A DNA stretch of 64,000 nucleotides from Ideonella paludis (GTDB taxonomy: Bacteria; Pseudomonadota; Gammaproteobacteria; Burkholderiales; Burkholderiaceae_C): NCBI RefSeq assembly GCF_018069865.1, contig NZ_JAGQDG010000003.1, forward strand, positions 62,001-126,000, read 5' to 3'. A model generated the notes under the pieces. It was not told the DNA's origin. It saw only the letters and a program-made list of their open reading frames with translations, and searched no databases. Made by a program: the position numbers and the translations under genes. Positions 17,686 through 26,814 of the stretch are shown piece after piece (the first letter of the stretch is position 1; every line of letters begins with the position of its first letter).

Positions 17686-18300
17686 CTAGCGCGGCAAATA
17701 GAGTGCGTCGGAGTAGGTGGCCAGCCACTGCGGGCGGAAGGCGACAAAAATCGCCACCATCATGCCGGTCAAAAAGGCATCAGCCCAGGCGGAGAGCCAG
17801 CGGCCCAACAGCAAGTCCTCGGCCTGCACGCCGGCCGGCGGGCCTTGCACCAGCCATGCCAGCAGGCCGGCCATGCTCATCGCCAAAAGGCTGGCAAAAA
17901 AGCCGCGGCCCAAGATGTAGACGAAGAGGTGGTGCGGCAGCCAGCGGCGGATCAAGGCGCCCAGGACCACGGTCAAGGTCGCGGGCACCAAGCCCAGCCA
18001 CACCAAGCGCGAGAGGCTCTCCACCCAGCCCAAGTCAGCCACCACGCCGGTGAGGGCGGCCACGCCCACCATGGCCAGCACACTCAGGGGCCAGCCCGCC
18101 ATCATCACCAAAAGACAAGACCCGGCGATGGGCTGCACCAAGGGAATGCGGGCGATTTGATCCGCCCCCCACAGCAGCGGCATGACTGCCCACCAGGCCA
18201 GCCAGGGCCACGGCGGCCCCTCGGCGGGCGTGGCGCGCCAGGGGCGCAGGGCGAGCGCCACGCTCAACGCCACGGCGGCAAGGGCGATGTCCAGGGTCAT
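17686..18300 (-). CDS. Multi-pass membrane protein, ECF/CbiM-like permease family
   Basis: 204 aa with about six hydrophobic helices. The segment HHLFVYILGRGFFASLLAMS is typical of a beta/gamma-proteobacterial family annotated as energy-coupling factor (CbiM-like) permease. No matching ATPase or T-component lies nearby, so the transported substrate (possibly cobalt, nickel or a vitamin) is open. It is divergent from trkA with a 72 bp gap holding both promoters. Confidence 0.7.
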   Translation of the reverse strand: MTLDIALAAVALSVALALRPWRATPAEGPPWPWLAWWAVMPLLWGADQIARIPLVQPIAGSCLLVMMAGWPLSVLAMVGVAALTGVVADLGWVESLSRLVWLGLVPATLTVVLGALIRRWLPHHLFVYILGRGFFASLLAMSMAGLLAWLVQGPPAGVQAEDLLLGRWLSAWADAFLTGMMVAIFVAFRPQWLATYSDALYLPR

Positions 18301-18372
18301 GGCGGCATGCTAAGGCGCGCGGCGCTGCTGCGCATGACACATCGCAAATCTTGCCCCGTATCATCAGGGGCT

Positions 18373-19797
18373 ATGAACATCATCATCTTGGGCGCGGGCC
18401 GCGTCGGGGAGAGTGTGGCCGAGAGCCTGGTCTCCGAGAAGAACGACATCACGGTGATCGACCCTGACCCAGCGCGCTTGCGGCCGCTGCAAGACCGCTT
18501 GGACCTGCGTGGCGTGGTGGGCAATGGCATTCAGCCCTCGGTGCTGGAGCAAGCGGGTGTGGCCGATGCGGACATGCTGATTGCCTGCGCGTCGTCAGAC
18601 GAGACCAATCTCGTGGCCTGCAAGGTGGCGCATGACCTGTTCAATGTGCCGACCACCATTGCGCGCTTGCGCTCCAGTGAGTTTGAGCCCGGCTCGGCCT
18701 TGATGGCCAAGACCGGTTTTGCGGTGGATGAGGTGATCTGCCCCGAGGCCTCCGTCACTGCCACCATCCGCAAGCTGATTGCCTATCCTGAGGCCTTGCA
18801 AGTCATGGAGTTCGGCCACGGCTTGGTCAGCCTGATGGTGGTGCGGGCCGTGCCCGGTGGTGTGCTAGTGGGCCACCGCTTGGCCGAGGTGCAGACCCTG
18901 GCGCCTGGTCTGGACATGCGGGTCGTGGCCATTTACCGGCAAGACCGGGTCATGCCCTCGCTGGATGGGCAAACGGCGATCGAGCCCGGCGATGAGGTCT
19001 TTGTGCTGGCCGCCACCGAGCATATTGCCGCTGTGCTGGCTGCCCTGCGCCAAACCGAGCTGCCACCCGTCAAGCGGGTCATGCTGGCCGGCGGTGGCAA
19101 GGTGGGCTTGCGCCTGGCGCGCGAGGCCTGCGCCGACTATCAGGTCAAGCTGATTGAACAAGACCGCAACCGCTGCGACTATCTGGCCACACAGTTGGGC
19201 TCGCAAGCCCTGGTGCTGCACGGTGACTGCACCGACGAAGACCTGTTGGAGGACGAGAACGTCCGCGACATGGACCTCTTTGCCGCGCTGACCAATGACG
19301 ACGAAGACAACATCATGGCCTGCTTGCTGGCCAAGCGCATGGGTGCTAAACGGGTGCTAGCACTGATCAACCGCAAGGCCTATGCAGACCTGGTGCAAGG
19401 CACGCAAATCGACATTGCGCTCTCACCGGCCAGCGCGGTGATTGGGGAGCTGCTGGCCCATGTGCGGCGCGGCGATGTGGAGGCGGTGCACAGCCTGCGG
19501 CGCGGTGCGGCCGAGGCCTTGGAGGCGGTGGTGCGGGGCGATTCGCGCACTTGCCGCATGGTGGGGCGCCGCGTCGATGAGCTGGACCTGCCGCATGGCG
19601 TGCAGGTGGGCGCCATTGTGCGAGGCCTGCACACGGCCGATGGCGCTTTGGCGGGCGAGGGTGCGCAGCCGCAAGTGCTGATGGCCCACCACGACACGGT
19701 GATTCAAAGCTTGGACCATGTGATCGTCTTCGTGCCCCGCAAGCGCATGCTGCGCCAGGTGGAAAAGCTGTTCCAGGTCGGCGCGACCTTCTTCTAA
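18373..19797 (+). CDS. trkA: Trk potassium uptake regulatory NAD-binding protein TrkA
   Basis: 474 aa with two RCK repeats. The first Rossmann unit begins IIILGAGRVGESVA (2-16); the second is VMLAGGGKVGLRLA (about 237). Each is followed by a TrkA_C domain. It forms the cytoplasmic gating ring for TrkH and binds NAD(H)/ATP. ATG 18373 is right at the conserved N-terminus. trkH follows after 15 bp. Confidence 0.96.
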   Translation: MNIIILGAGRVGESVAESLVSEKNDITVIDPDPARLRPLQDRLDLRGVVGNGIQPSVLEQAGVADADMLIACASSDETNLVACKVAHDLFNVPTTIARLRSSEFEPGSALMAKTGFAVDEVICPEASVTATIRKLIAYPEALQVMEFGHGLVSLMVVRAVPGGVLVGHRLAEVQTLAPGLDMRVVAIYRQDRVMPSLDGQTAIEPGDEVFVLAATEHIAAVLAALRQTELPPVKRVMLAGGGKVGLRLAREACADYQVKLIEQDRNRCDYLATQLGSQALVLHGDCTDEDLLEDENVRDMDLFAALTNDDEDNIMACLLAKRMGAKRVLALINRKAYADLVQGTQIDIALSPASAVIGELLAHVRRGDVEAVHSLRRGAAEALEAVVRGDSRTCRMVGRRVDELDLPHGVQVGAIVRGLHTADGALAGEGAQPQVLMAHHDTVIQSLDHVIVFVPRKRMLRQVEKLFQVGATFF

Positions 19798-19812
19798 AGC
19801 GCGGAGACTGTT

Positions 19813-21270
19813 GTGGCTCACTTTGCGCCCGTGTTCACCGTGCTGGGCGGTGTGTTGATGATGTTTGCCCTGGCCATGGGCGTGCCCACGGCCTTTGCGT
19901 GGTGGGGCGGCGACGCGGCCTTGCAGGCTTTTCTGGTGTCCATCGCGATCACCCTTGCCTCGGGTCTGTGGGTGTTCCTCGCCACCCGCCACAGCCGGCG
20001 CGAGCTGCAGCCGCGTGATGGCTTCTTGTTGGTGACCCTGGTCTGGACGGTGCTGCCAGTTTTCGGCGCGATGCCGCTGTGGCTACAACTGCCCGGGTTG
20101 AGCTTTACCGACGCCTACTTTGAAGCCATGTCAGGCTTGACCACCACTTGCGGCACGGTGCTGACCGGGCTGGAGCAGTTGCCCTTGTCCATCAATGTCT
20201 GGCGCTGCTTCATGGTGTTGCTGGGCGGCATGGGCATCTTGGTGCTGGCGGTGGCGATTCTGCCTCTGCTGGGGGTGGGCGGAAGTCAAATCTTCAAAGC
20301 GGAAACACCGGGGCCGATGAAAGATCAGAAACTGACGCCCCGCATTGCAGAGACGGCCCGAGGTCTATGGGCGGTGTACTTCTTGGTTTGCGTCAGTTGC
20401 CTGCTGGCCTATCGGTGGGCAGGCATGGGATGGGCAGATGCCTTCATGCACATGTGCACGACGGTGTCGTTGGGCGGCTTTTCGTCTTATGACGCTAGCC
20501 TAGGCGCGTTCAACTCGCCTCTGATCGAGGCTGTCGCTGTGTTTTTCATGCTGGCTGCCGGTATCAACTTCGCGTTGTACTTTGTGGCCTGGCGTCGCAA
20601 GAGTCTCAAGGCTCTATGGGCTGACTTTGAGGCGCGCTGTTTTTGGAGCTTGATGCTCGGGTCGGTCTTGTTGATCGCCGGCGTCTTGCTTGCGCACGGG
20701 ACTTACGCCGAGCCCTTAGAGGCACTACGTTTTGCGGCCTTCAACGTCGTGTCCATTGCAACCACGACGGGCTATGCCACTACCGACTATGCGCAGTGGC
20801 CCGTTTTTGTGCCGGTATTCATGCTCTTCCTCTGCGGCTTTGCCACCTGCGCCGGCTCCACCGGCGGTGGCATCAAGCTCGTGCGCAGCTTGTTGCTGCT
20901 CAAGCAAGCCAAGCGCGAGTTGGTCCGCATCCTGCACCCACGCGCCGTGCAGCCCGTCACCTTGGGCGGCGGCGTTGTTGGCAACGAGGTGTTGTCCGCG
21001 GTGCTGGCCTTCATGCTCATCTATGGTGCGGTCACCATCGGCGCCACCATGCTCTTGCTGCTGTCCGGCCTCGATGTGATCACCGCTTTCACGGCGGTGG
21101 TGGCTTGCATCAACAACACCGGGCCGGGCCTTGGCCAGGTTGGCCCCGCCGGCAACTATCAAGGGCTGACGGACTTCCAAACCTGGGTCTGCACACTCAC
21201 CATGCTGCTGGGGCGCTTGGAGCTGTTCTCGGTGCTGGTGCTGCTGACGCCGCAGTTCTGGCGCAAATAG
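19813..21270 (+). CDS. trkH: Trk potassium uptake channel TrkH
   Basis: 485 aa inner-membrane K+ channel with four pseudo-repeats. Selectivity-filter glycines are visible in TTTCGTVLTG, TTVSLGGFSSYD, ATTTGYATTDY and INNTGPGLGQVG. GTG 19813 is preceded by GCGGAGACT. With trkA it makes a complete low-affinity K+ uptake system. Confidence 0.96.
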   Translation: MAHFAPVFTVLGGVLMMFALAMGVPTAFAWWGGDAALQAFLVSIAITLASGLWVFLATRHSRRELQPRDGFLLVTLVWTVLPVFGAMPLWLQLPGLSFTDAYFEAMSGLTTTCGTVLTGLEQLPLSINVWRCFMVLLGGMGILVLAVAILPLLGVGGSQIFKAETPGPMKDQKLTPRIAETARGLWAVYFLVCVSCLLAYRWAGMGWADAFMHMCTTVSLGGFSSYDASLGAFNSPLIEAVAVFFMLAAGINFALYFVAWRRKSLKALWADFEARCFWSLMLGSVLLIAGVLLAHGTYAEPLEALRFAAFNVVSIATTTGYATTDYAQWPVFVPVFMLFLCGFATCAGSTGGGIKLVRSLLLLKQAKRELVRILHPRAVQPVTLGGGVVGNEVLSAVLAFMLIYGAVTIGATMLLLLSGLDVITAFTAVVACINNTGPGLGQVGPAGNYQGLTDFQTWVCTLTMLLGRLELFSVLVLLTPQFWRK

Positions 21271-21352
21271 AGGGCCACTTGAGCGGCATTTCTAGGGGCA
21301 TTCAGGGCAAGCCCGCTGGGCGGCAGTGCTGCTCAGCGCTTATCGTTGGATC

Positions 21353-21958
21353 GTGAAACCTGCCATCGAGTTCTACTTCGATTTCTCGTCGCCCTATGCC
21401 TATGTGGCTAACGAGTGGATCGACGCCTTGGCGGCCCGACATGGCCGCACCGTGCGCCGCCACGCCATCTTGCTGGGCGTGGCCTTTGCGGCGGCCGAGC
21501 TGAAGAGTCCCGTGGCCTACCCGCTCAAGCGCGAGTACTCGCTGCACGATTTCGCTCGCTCTGCCCGTTTTGAGCGCGTGCCCTATGTGCAGCCGACGCC
21601 CTTTCCCATTGCCACCCACCACGCGGCCCGCGTGTTCTGGTGGTTGCACGACACCCAGGGTGATGCTCCAGCCGCACAGTGGGCACGCAGTGCCTTTCGG
21701 GCGTATTTCACCCAAGGCGTGGTCTTGAGCGACCCGGGCGCTTTGCGTGAGTTGGCGCAAGCCTCCGGCTTGGACGCTGCCGCCGCCGAAGCCGCTTGGA
21801 ATGATCCGATCTGGAAGGACCGTTTGCGCGAGGCCAATGAGCAAGCGCTGCGCGCCGGCCTGTTCGGTGCCCCCTTCTTCGTGGTGGATGGCGAACCGTT
21901 CTGGGGCAATGACCGAAAAGCACAGATTGAACGTAGGTTGGCCGAAGGGCCGTTTTGA
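21353..21958 (+). CDS. 2-hydroxychromene-2-carboxylate isomerase family (DsbA-like fold)
   Basis: About 201 aa from GTG 21353 (an upstream GTG at 21326 would add 9 residues). The N-terminus IEFYFDFSSPYAYVA carries the kappa-GST active-site serine, and GAPFFVVDGEPFWGNDR the cis-Pro region. Family members isomerise hydroxychromene carboxylate in naphthalene catabolism, but many are general glutathione-dependent oxidoreductases; no aromatic pathway genes are near, so the substrate is unknown. Confidence 0.82.
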   Translation: MKPAIEFYFDFSSPYAYVANEWIDALAARHGRTVRRHAILLGVAFAAAELKSPVAYPLKREYSLHDFARSARFERVPYVQPTPFPIATHHAARVFWWLHDTQGDAPAAQWARSAFRAYFTQGVVLSDPGALRELAQASGLDAAAAEAAWNDPIWKDRLREANEQALRAGLFGAPFFVVDGEPFWGNDRKAQIERRLAEGPF

Positions 21959-21979
21959 GTTTTTTTGTTGGAGTCATCA

Positions 21980-23974
21980 ATGAAATTTGTGGCATTGCTG
22001 TTGTGTGGGTTGGTGGTGATGAGCGGTGCAATGCAGACCGCTCAAGCCCAAGACAAAGTACCCGTTGAAGACTTTTTCAGAAAGTCCAAGCTGGCGGGTG
22101 TTACCTTGTCTCCAGATGGGAAACATCTGGCTTTTGTCGCCCCTTCCACGATGGGCGACGACCGCATGGTGCTAGCCATGGCTTCTGTCGAGAGTCCTCA
22201 AAAGTGGACTGTTGTTGCGCACATGAGGGATGCTGACGTTTCGACCGTCGATTGGGTGAATAACTCGAGGCTGGTGTTTCGCGTTTCTGATAGGCAGTCG
22301 ACCATGGGGGAGCAAAAGGGCGCCGGTCTTTATGCAGTTAACCTGGATGGGTCTGAGTTTGTATGGTTGATTGCCCGCGAGTACGGGGAGCAAGATCACC
22401 CCATCCCATCAAAAAGACCACTGCTATACAACCATGTCTATGTGCGCACCATTGGAGATGGCTCCGACGATGTTCTTGGCACGTTGTATGACCGATTGAG
22501 CTATGTCGGCGAACCGACTTACTCGCGTCCCATCCGGCTCAATACCAAGACCAAGGGGGTCAAGGTCATTGAAGACGACTCACCAAAGGGCTCTCGAGGT
22601 TGGGCCGTCAACCGCACGGCGACGGCAGCTTCTTTCGTGACGACTTATCTGGATGGGCGAGTTAAGACGCTGTACAAGAAAGCGGGTAAGTGGGAGGTTC
22701 TCACGGATTACGACGCCTTTGTCACCGATTCAGAAGAGGTTATCGACCTCGCTTTCGTCGATGGCAAAGGGCAAATGTTCGTGACCGCTGAACGCAAAGA
22801 CGAGATGCGAACCCGCGCCCTCTATCGCTTCGACCCCGAAAAGAAGCAAAAGGAAAGCGAACCTGTTTTTGCCGTCAAGGGATTTGACTTCAATGGTCAA
22901 CCTTTGTTTGATGGTGACGACCGTCGCCTATTGGGCGTGAGCTACGTCAGTGATGCCGCTGGTGTTGTTTGGTTTGAGCCTGTCATGAAGGCCATGCAAG
23001 AAGAGATTGACCGGCAGTTGCCAGGTACGAATAACTTGATCGGTTGCACCAAGTGCGTACAGGCCAAGCATGTTGTGGTGGCGGCCTATTCCGATCGACA
23101 GCCGCTCGTATATTTCTTGTTTGATGTCGCGGCAAAAAAGCTTTCTTTAATTGGTGCTTCTCGACCTTGGATTGACTCCAAACGTATGGCCACTCAAGAC
23201 CTTGTGTATGTCAAGACACGAGATGGTTTGCAGATGCCCGTTTACGTTACCAAGCCTCAGGGCAAAGGACCTTGGCCTGCAGTGACACTCGTGCACGGAG
23301 GACCATGGGTTCGTGGTGGGGCTTGGGGGTGGGATCCAGACGCTCAGTTCTTGGCTTCACGGGGTTATTTGGTCATTGAACCAGAGTTTCGAGGCAGCCT
23401 TGGATATGGATCTGAGTTTGTACGGCGGAGCTTTAAGCAGTGGGGCTTGGCCATGCAAGACGATGTGACGGATGCGACTCAGTGGGCGGTCAAAGAGGGG
23501 CTGGCCGACCCCAAGCGACTGGTGATTGCCGGGGCTAGTTATGGGGGCTACGCCACCATGATGGGTTTGGTCAAGGAGCCCGACCTCTACAGGGCAGGCA
23601 TCAACTGGGTTGGTGTGACTGATATTGACCTGATCTATGACATCGGCTGGTCCGACGCGGATGAAGATTGGTTGCGGCTTGGCATGCCGCGAATGGTTGG
23701 CGATCAAAAGAAAGACAGAGCGCAACTTGATGCGACTTCGCCACTCAAACAAGCTCATCGCATCACCAAGCCAGTCTTGATGGCTTATGGCACCGATGAC
23801 AAGCGTGTTCCTCTGCCGCACGGCGAAAAGATGCGGGATGCGCTGAATCGTCTTGGCAAGGCACCGGTGGAGTGGGTGACTTATAGAGACGAAGGCCACA
23901 GCTGGATGCTTGAAGCGACCCACATAGACTTTTGGAAGCGCGTCGAGGCTTTCCTCGCCAAGCACGCTAACTGA
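21980..23974 (+). CDS. Secreted prolyl oligopeptidase-family (S9) peptidase
   Basis: 664 aa. It has a signal peptide (FVALLLCGLVVMSGAMQTAQA), a beta-propeller region (about 40-400, with the repeat-like LSPDGKHLAFVA) and an alpha/beta hydrolase domain with the catalytic Ser in GASYGGYA, Asp in YGTDDKRVP and His in DEGHSW. It would cleave peptides in the periplasm. Codon use is visibly more AT-rich than in its neighbours (frequent GTT, TTT, GGT, AAA), suggesting later acquisition. ATG 21980 has a GGAG site upstream. Confidence 0.9.
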   Translation: MKFVALLLCGLVVMSGAMQTAQAQDKVPVEDFFRKSKLAGVTLSPDGKHLAFVAPSTMGDDRMVLAMASVESPQKWTVVAHMRDADVSTVDWVNNSRLVFRVSDRQSTMGEQKGAGLYAVNLDGSEFVWLIAREYGEQDHPIPSKRPLLYNHVYVRTIGDGSDDVLGTLYDRLSYVGEPTYSRPIRLNTKTKGVKVIEDDSPKGSRGWAVNRTATAASFVTTYLDGRVKTLYKKAGKWEVLTDYDAFVTDSEEVIDLAFVDGKGQMFVTAERKDEMRTRALYRFDPEKKQKESEPVFAVKGFDFNGQPLFDGDDRRLLGVSYVSDAAGVVWFEPVMKAMQEEIDRQLPGTNNLIGCTKCVQAKHVVVAAYSDRQPLVYFLFDVAAKKLSLIGASRPWIDSKRMATQDLVYVKTRDGLQMPVYVTKPQGKGPWPAVTLVHGGPWVRGGAWGWDPDAQFLASRGYLVIEPEFRGSLGYGSEFVRRSFKQWGLAMQDDVTDATQWAVKEGLADPKRLVIAGASYGGYATMMGLVKEPDLYRAGINWVGVTDIDLIYDIGWSDADEDWLRLGMPRMVGDQKKDRAQLDATSPLKQAHRITKPVLMAYGTDDKRVPLPHGEKMRDALNRLGKAPVEWVTYRDEGHSWMLEATHIDFWKRVEAFLAKHAN

Positions 23975-23979
23975 TCGGG

Positions 23980-25173
23980 GTGGGTTCGCTGTCCACCTCC
24001 TCGAGCGCTCTGAAGCCCTGGCAGGTCATCACCGGCGGCATCTGCGGCTTGGTGCTGACCATTGGCTTGGCGCGCTTTGCCTATACCCCGCTGCTGCCGG
24101 CCTTGCAGGCGCAGACGGGGCTGAGTGATGCGGCCGCAGGCGGCTTGGCGGCGGTCAATTACGCCGGCTATATGAGTGGCGCCCTGGCGGCCGCCTGGAT
24201 TGACGATGCGCGCTGGCGCCACCGGCTCTACAGCGCGGGTTTGTGGATGGCGCTGCTGTGCACGGCCTTGATGGCCGTCTCGGCCTGGTGGCCGGCCTGG
24301 GCGCTGTGGCGCTATCTGGGAGGCTTGTGTGGCGCGACGGGCATGTTGTTGGGCTCGGGGCTGGTGCTGGGCTGGCTGATGCGCCAAGGGCGGAGGCCGG
24401 AGCTGGGCCTGCACTTCATCGGCTTGGGCCTGGGCATTTTGGTGTCGGCCGTGGGGGCTTGGGTCTTACAGCGTGTCTGGCCTTTGTGGTCGTCCCAATG
24501 GCTGGCCTTGGCTGTGCTGGGGCTGGTCTTTTTTGTGCCGGCTTGGGCCTGGCGCCCGCCGGTGCCGCCGTCGGTGGCCACCGCCGCCGCGCAAGCCGCA
24601 GCGCCCACCGCGTCCAAGCGCTGGATGTGGACCATGGCCGGCAGCTACTTTGCGGCGGGCTGGGGCTTTGTGATCAGCGCCACCTTTACCGTGGCCATCG
24701 TCGAGCGCGAGCCGGCCTTGGCCGGGCAAGGGCCGCTGGCCTGGGCACTGGTGGGCTTGGCGGCCATGCCGGCTGTGTTTTTGTGGGACCGCGTCGCGCG
24801 GCGTTTGGGCGACACGCGCGCCTTGCTCTTGGCCTTTGGCTTGCAGACGCTCTCGGTGGTGTTGCCCGCGCTGTCGGGCTCACTGGCGGCGGCGCTGCTC
24901 GGGGCGGTGGGCTATGGCGCCACCTTCATTGGCATCGTCAGCCTGACCCTGGCCTTGGTGGGGCGGCGCTCGCCGGCCAACCCTGGCAAAGCCATGGCTC
25001 GGCTGACGCTGAGCTATGGCGCGGCGCAGATCATCGCCCCGGCCGTGGCCGGTGCCATGGCCCAGGCCAGTGGCAGCTTTCGCGGTGCGCTGTGGCTGAC
25101 GGCCGCCGTGATGGCGGCGGGTATGGCGGTGTTGGCCACCTTGCCTGAGGACGCCCCGGCACCGCAAGCCTGA
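23980..25173 (+). CDS. YbfB/YjiJ-family MFS transporter
   Basis: 397 aa, 12 predicted membrane segments. The start GLVLTIGLARFAYTPLLPALQ followed by LSDAAAGGLAAVNYAGYMSGAL is diagnostic of the YbfB/YjiJ group of major facilitator carriers, whose substrates are unknown. GTG 23980 lies 5 bp after the peptidase stop. Composition returns to the high-GC norm here. Confidence 0.88.
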   Translation: MGSLSTSSSALKPWQVITGGICGLVLTIGLARFAYTPLLPALQAQTGLSDAAAGGLAAVNYAGYMSGALAAAWIDDARWRHRLYSAGLWMALLCTALMAVSAWWPAWALWRYLGGLCGATGMLLGSGLVLGWLMRQGRRPELGLHFIGLGLGILVSAVGAWVLQRVWPLWSSQWLALAVLGLVFFVPAWAWRPPVPPSVATAAAQAAAPTASKRWMWTMAGSYFAAGWGFVISATFTVAIVEREPALAGQGPLAWALVGLAAMPAVFLWDRVARRLGDTRALLLAFGLQTLSVVLPALSGSLAAALLGAVGYGATFIGIVSLTLALVGRRSPANPGKAMARLTLSYGAAQIIAPAVAGAMAQASGSFRGALWLTAAVMAAGMAVLATLPEDAPAPQA

Positions 25174-25229
25174 AACAGGGCCCAAAGCGCCTGCTTTTTT
25201 GCGGGGGCGGCAGGGGCGGCTTGCTCAGA

Positions 25230-26174
25230 ATGAGCGGCATGAACACCGCTCTGAAAAGGACGTTGTGCGGGGCTGCTGCAGCCTGTGCAACATGGCTGAC
25301 AGCCCTGCCTGCTGCCGCTCAGGCGCAGGGCCAGCACGAGGATGCCCGCCACGGTAAGCTGCTGCTGACAGGCGGCGTCTCCAGCGTGGACGGCTCTGCC
25401 GGCGGCGGCCTGACGCCTTGGGCGTTGACAGGCACTTATGCCACCGAGGGGCAATGGGGTTGGTCGGCCTTTGTGACGCGGCTGCGCACCCAAGACTATG
25501 GCTATTGGGGCGGCGGCTTGGCCCTCAGTGGGGACGACCGCTGGGAGTTGTCGCTGGCGCGCCAAGACTTTGACACGGGGGCCACCGGCACCGCGCTGGG
25601 CTTGCCCGGTTTGCACCTGAAGCAAGACGTGCTGGCCGCCAAGTGGCGCATGGCGGGCGAGGCGCTGTTGGACAGCGACAGCGCCTGGCCGCAACTGGCG
25701 CTGGGCGTGCAGATGCGCCGTCTCGACGCTGCGGGCCTGGCGCCGACTTTGGCCGCTTTGGGTGCCCGTACCCGCGACACCGAGTTCACGCTCAGTGCCA
25801 CCAAGCTTTTGCTGGGGCCAGGGCTGCTGCTCAACGGCACGCTGCGCTGGACCCGCGCCAACCAAAATGGCCTGCTGGGCTTTGGCAGCACCGCCAGCCC
25901 TGCGCGCAGCCTTCAGCCCGAGCTCAGCGTGGCTTGGCTCTTGCGCCGCGACCTGGCCGTGGGCGCGGAGTACCGGCGCATGCCCGACAAGCTCAACCCG
26001 TCAGCCTTGGGCGAGGGCCTGGCCGCCGACGATTGGAAAGACGTGTTCGTCGCCTGGGCGCCCACCAAGACGGCTTCTTTGACCGTGGCCTGGGCCGACC
26101 TGGGCCGCATCGTTCCCGCCGTTGCCCCCAAGCCGCAGCGCGGCCTTTACCTCTCCGTGCAGGTCACTCCATGA
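25230..26174 (+). CDS. DUF3034 family outer-membrane beta-barrel-like protein
   Basis: About 314 aa with a signal peptide ending in AAAQAQG. The mature part has alternating amphipathic strands with Gly/Trp/Tyr (WGWSAFVTRLRTQDYGYWGG, then WELSLARQDFDTG), as in DUF3034 proteins, which I recall as being of unknown function. A second ATG at 25239 may be the true start, as it opens the signal peptide directly. Its stop overlaps the truncated hemoglobin start (ATGA), so the two are made together, immediately upstream of cbbM. Confidence 0.75.
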   Translation: MSGMNTALKRTLCGAAAACATWLTALPAAAQAQGQHEDARHGKLLLTGGVSSVDGSAGGGLTPWALTGTYATEGQWGWSAFVTRLRTQDYGYWGGGLALSGDDRWELSLARQDFDTGATGTALGLPGLHLKQDVLAAKWRMAGEALLDSDSAWPQLALGVQMRRLDAAGLAPTLAALGARTRDTEFTLSATKLLLGPGLLLNGTLRWTRANQNGLLGFGSTASPARSLQPELSVAWLLRRDLAVGAEYRRMPDKLNPSALGEGLAADDWKDVFVAWAPTKTASLTVAWADLGRIVPAVAPKPQRGLYLSVQVTP

Positions 26175-26719
26175 GCCATTCTGCGTCTCCCCCTCCAACG
26201 CTGCGCTGGTGGTCCCATCCGGCGGCTCAGGCGGTGGCTGCGGCCTTGCTGTCGGCCAGCGTCTTCACCCTGACCTGGAGCCTGGCCACCCAGGCCCGCG
26301 CTGAAGAGCCAGACCCGGTGCTGCCCGACCTGCGTGACACCTACTTGCCCCCGATGCCGGCCGACGATGGCCTCTACCGCGCCTTGGGCGGCCAGCCCGG
26401 CATCGAGGCCTTGGTGGCGGTCTTTCACACCCGCTTGCTGGCGGATAGGCGCGTGGCGCCGTTCTTTGAAGGCTCGGACGCCCAGCGCTTCAAAACCGAG
26501 CTGGCACTGGAGTTCTGCCAGGTCAGCGGCGGCCCTTGCAGCCGCGCGCGCAACCACCGCCGCCTGCACAGCGGCATGGACATCAGCCGCGCTGACTTCA
26601 ATGCCGTGGTGGAGGTGCTGCAGCACAGCCTGGACGTGCAAGGCCTGCCCTTCGGGGTGCAGAGCCGCTTGCTGGCGGTCCTGGCGCCCATGCACCGAGA
26701 CATTGTCAATGTCCGTTAA
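26171..26719 (+). CDS. Exported or membrane-anchored group 1 truncated hemoglobin
   Basis: 182 aa. Residues 16-45 form a hydrophobic export segment ending ATQARAEE, followed by a truncated globin domain (about 68-180): GLYRALGGQPGIEALV at the start of the fold, FFEGSDAQRFKTELALEF and the proximal-helix region with RRLHSGMDISRADF. Most truncated hemoglobins are cytoplasmic; a signal or anchor suggests oxygen, NO or sulfide chemistry outside the inner membrane. It is translationally coupled to the DUF3034 gene. Confidence 0.82.
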   Translation: MSHSASPPPTLRWWSHPAAQAVAAALLSASVFTLTWSLATQARAEEPDPVLPDLRDTYLPPMPADDGLYRALGGQPGIEALVAVFHTRLLADRRVAPFFEGSDAQRFKTELALEFCQVSGGPCSRARNHRRLHSGMDISRADFNAVVEVLQHSLDVQGLPFGVQSRLLAVLAPMHRDIVNVR

Positions 26720-26722
26720 ATC

Positions 26723-26731
26723 TTACCTTAA
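26723..26731. promoter_or_regulatory. Candidate CbbR half-site upstream of cbbM
   Basis: TTACCTTAA, lying within TTACCTTAACTGA which also fits the TNA-N7-TNA pattern of LysR-type CbbR sites. The same nonamer occurs in the cbbR/fbp divergent promoter (38944). It is 84 bp before the cbbM start. A loose inverted repeat GAAG..CTTC follows. Confidence 0.4.
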
Positions 26732-26814
26732 CTGAAGACTCAGAAAAGCTGACTTCACCTTATCCATCTGCCCTCCTAGGATGCTGACCAACGCAACCCA
26801 GATGGAGACTTCAG

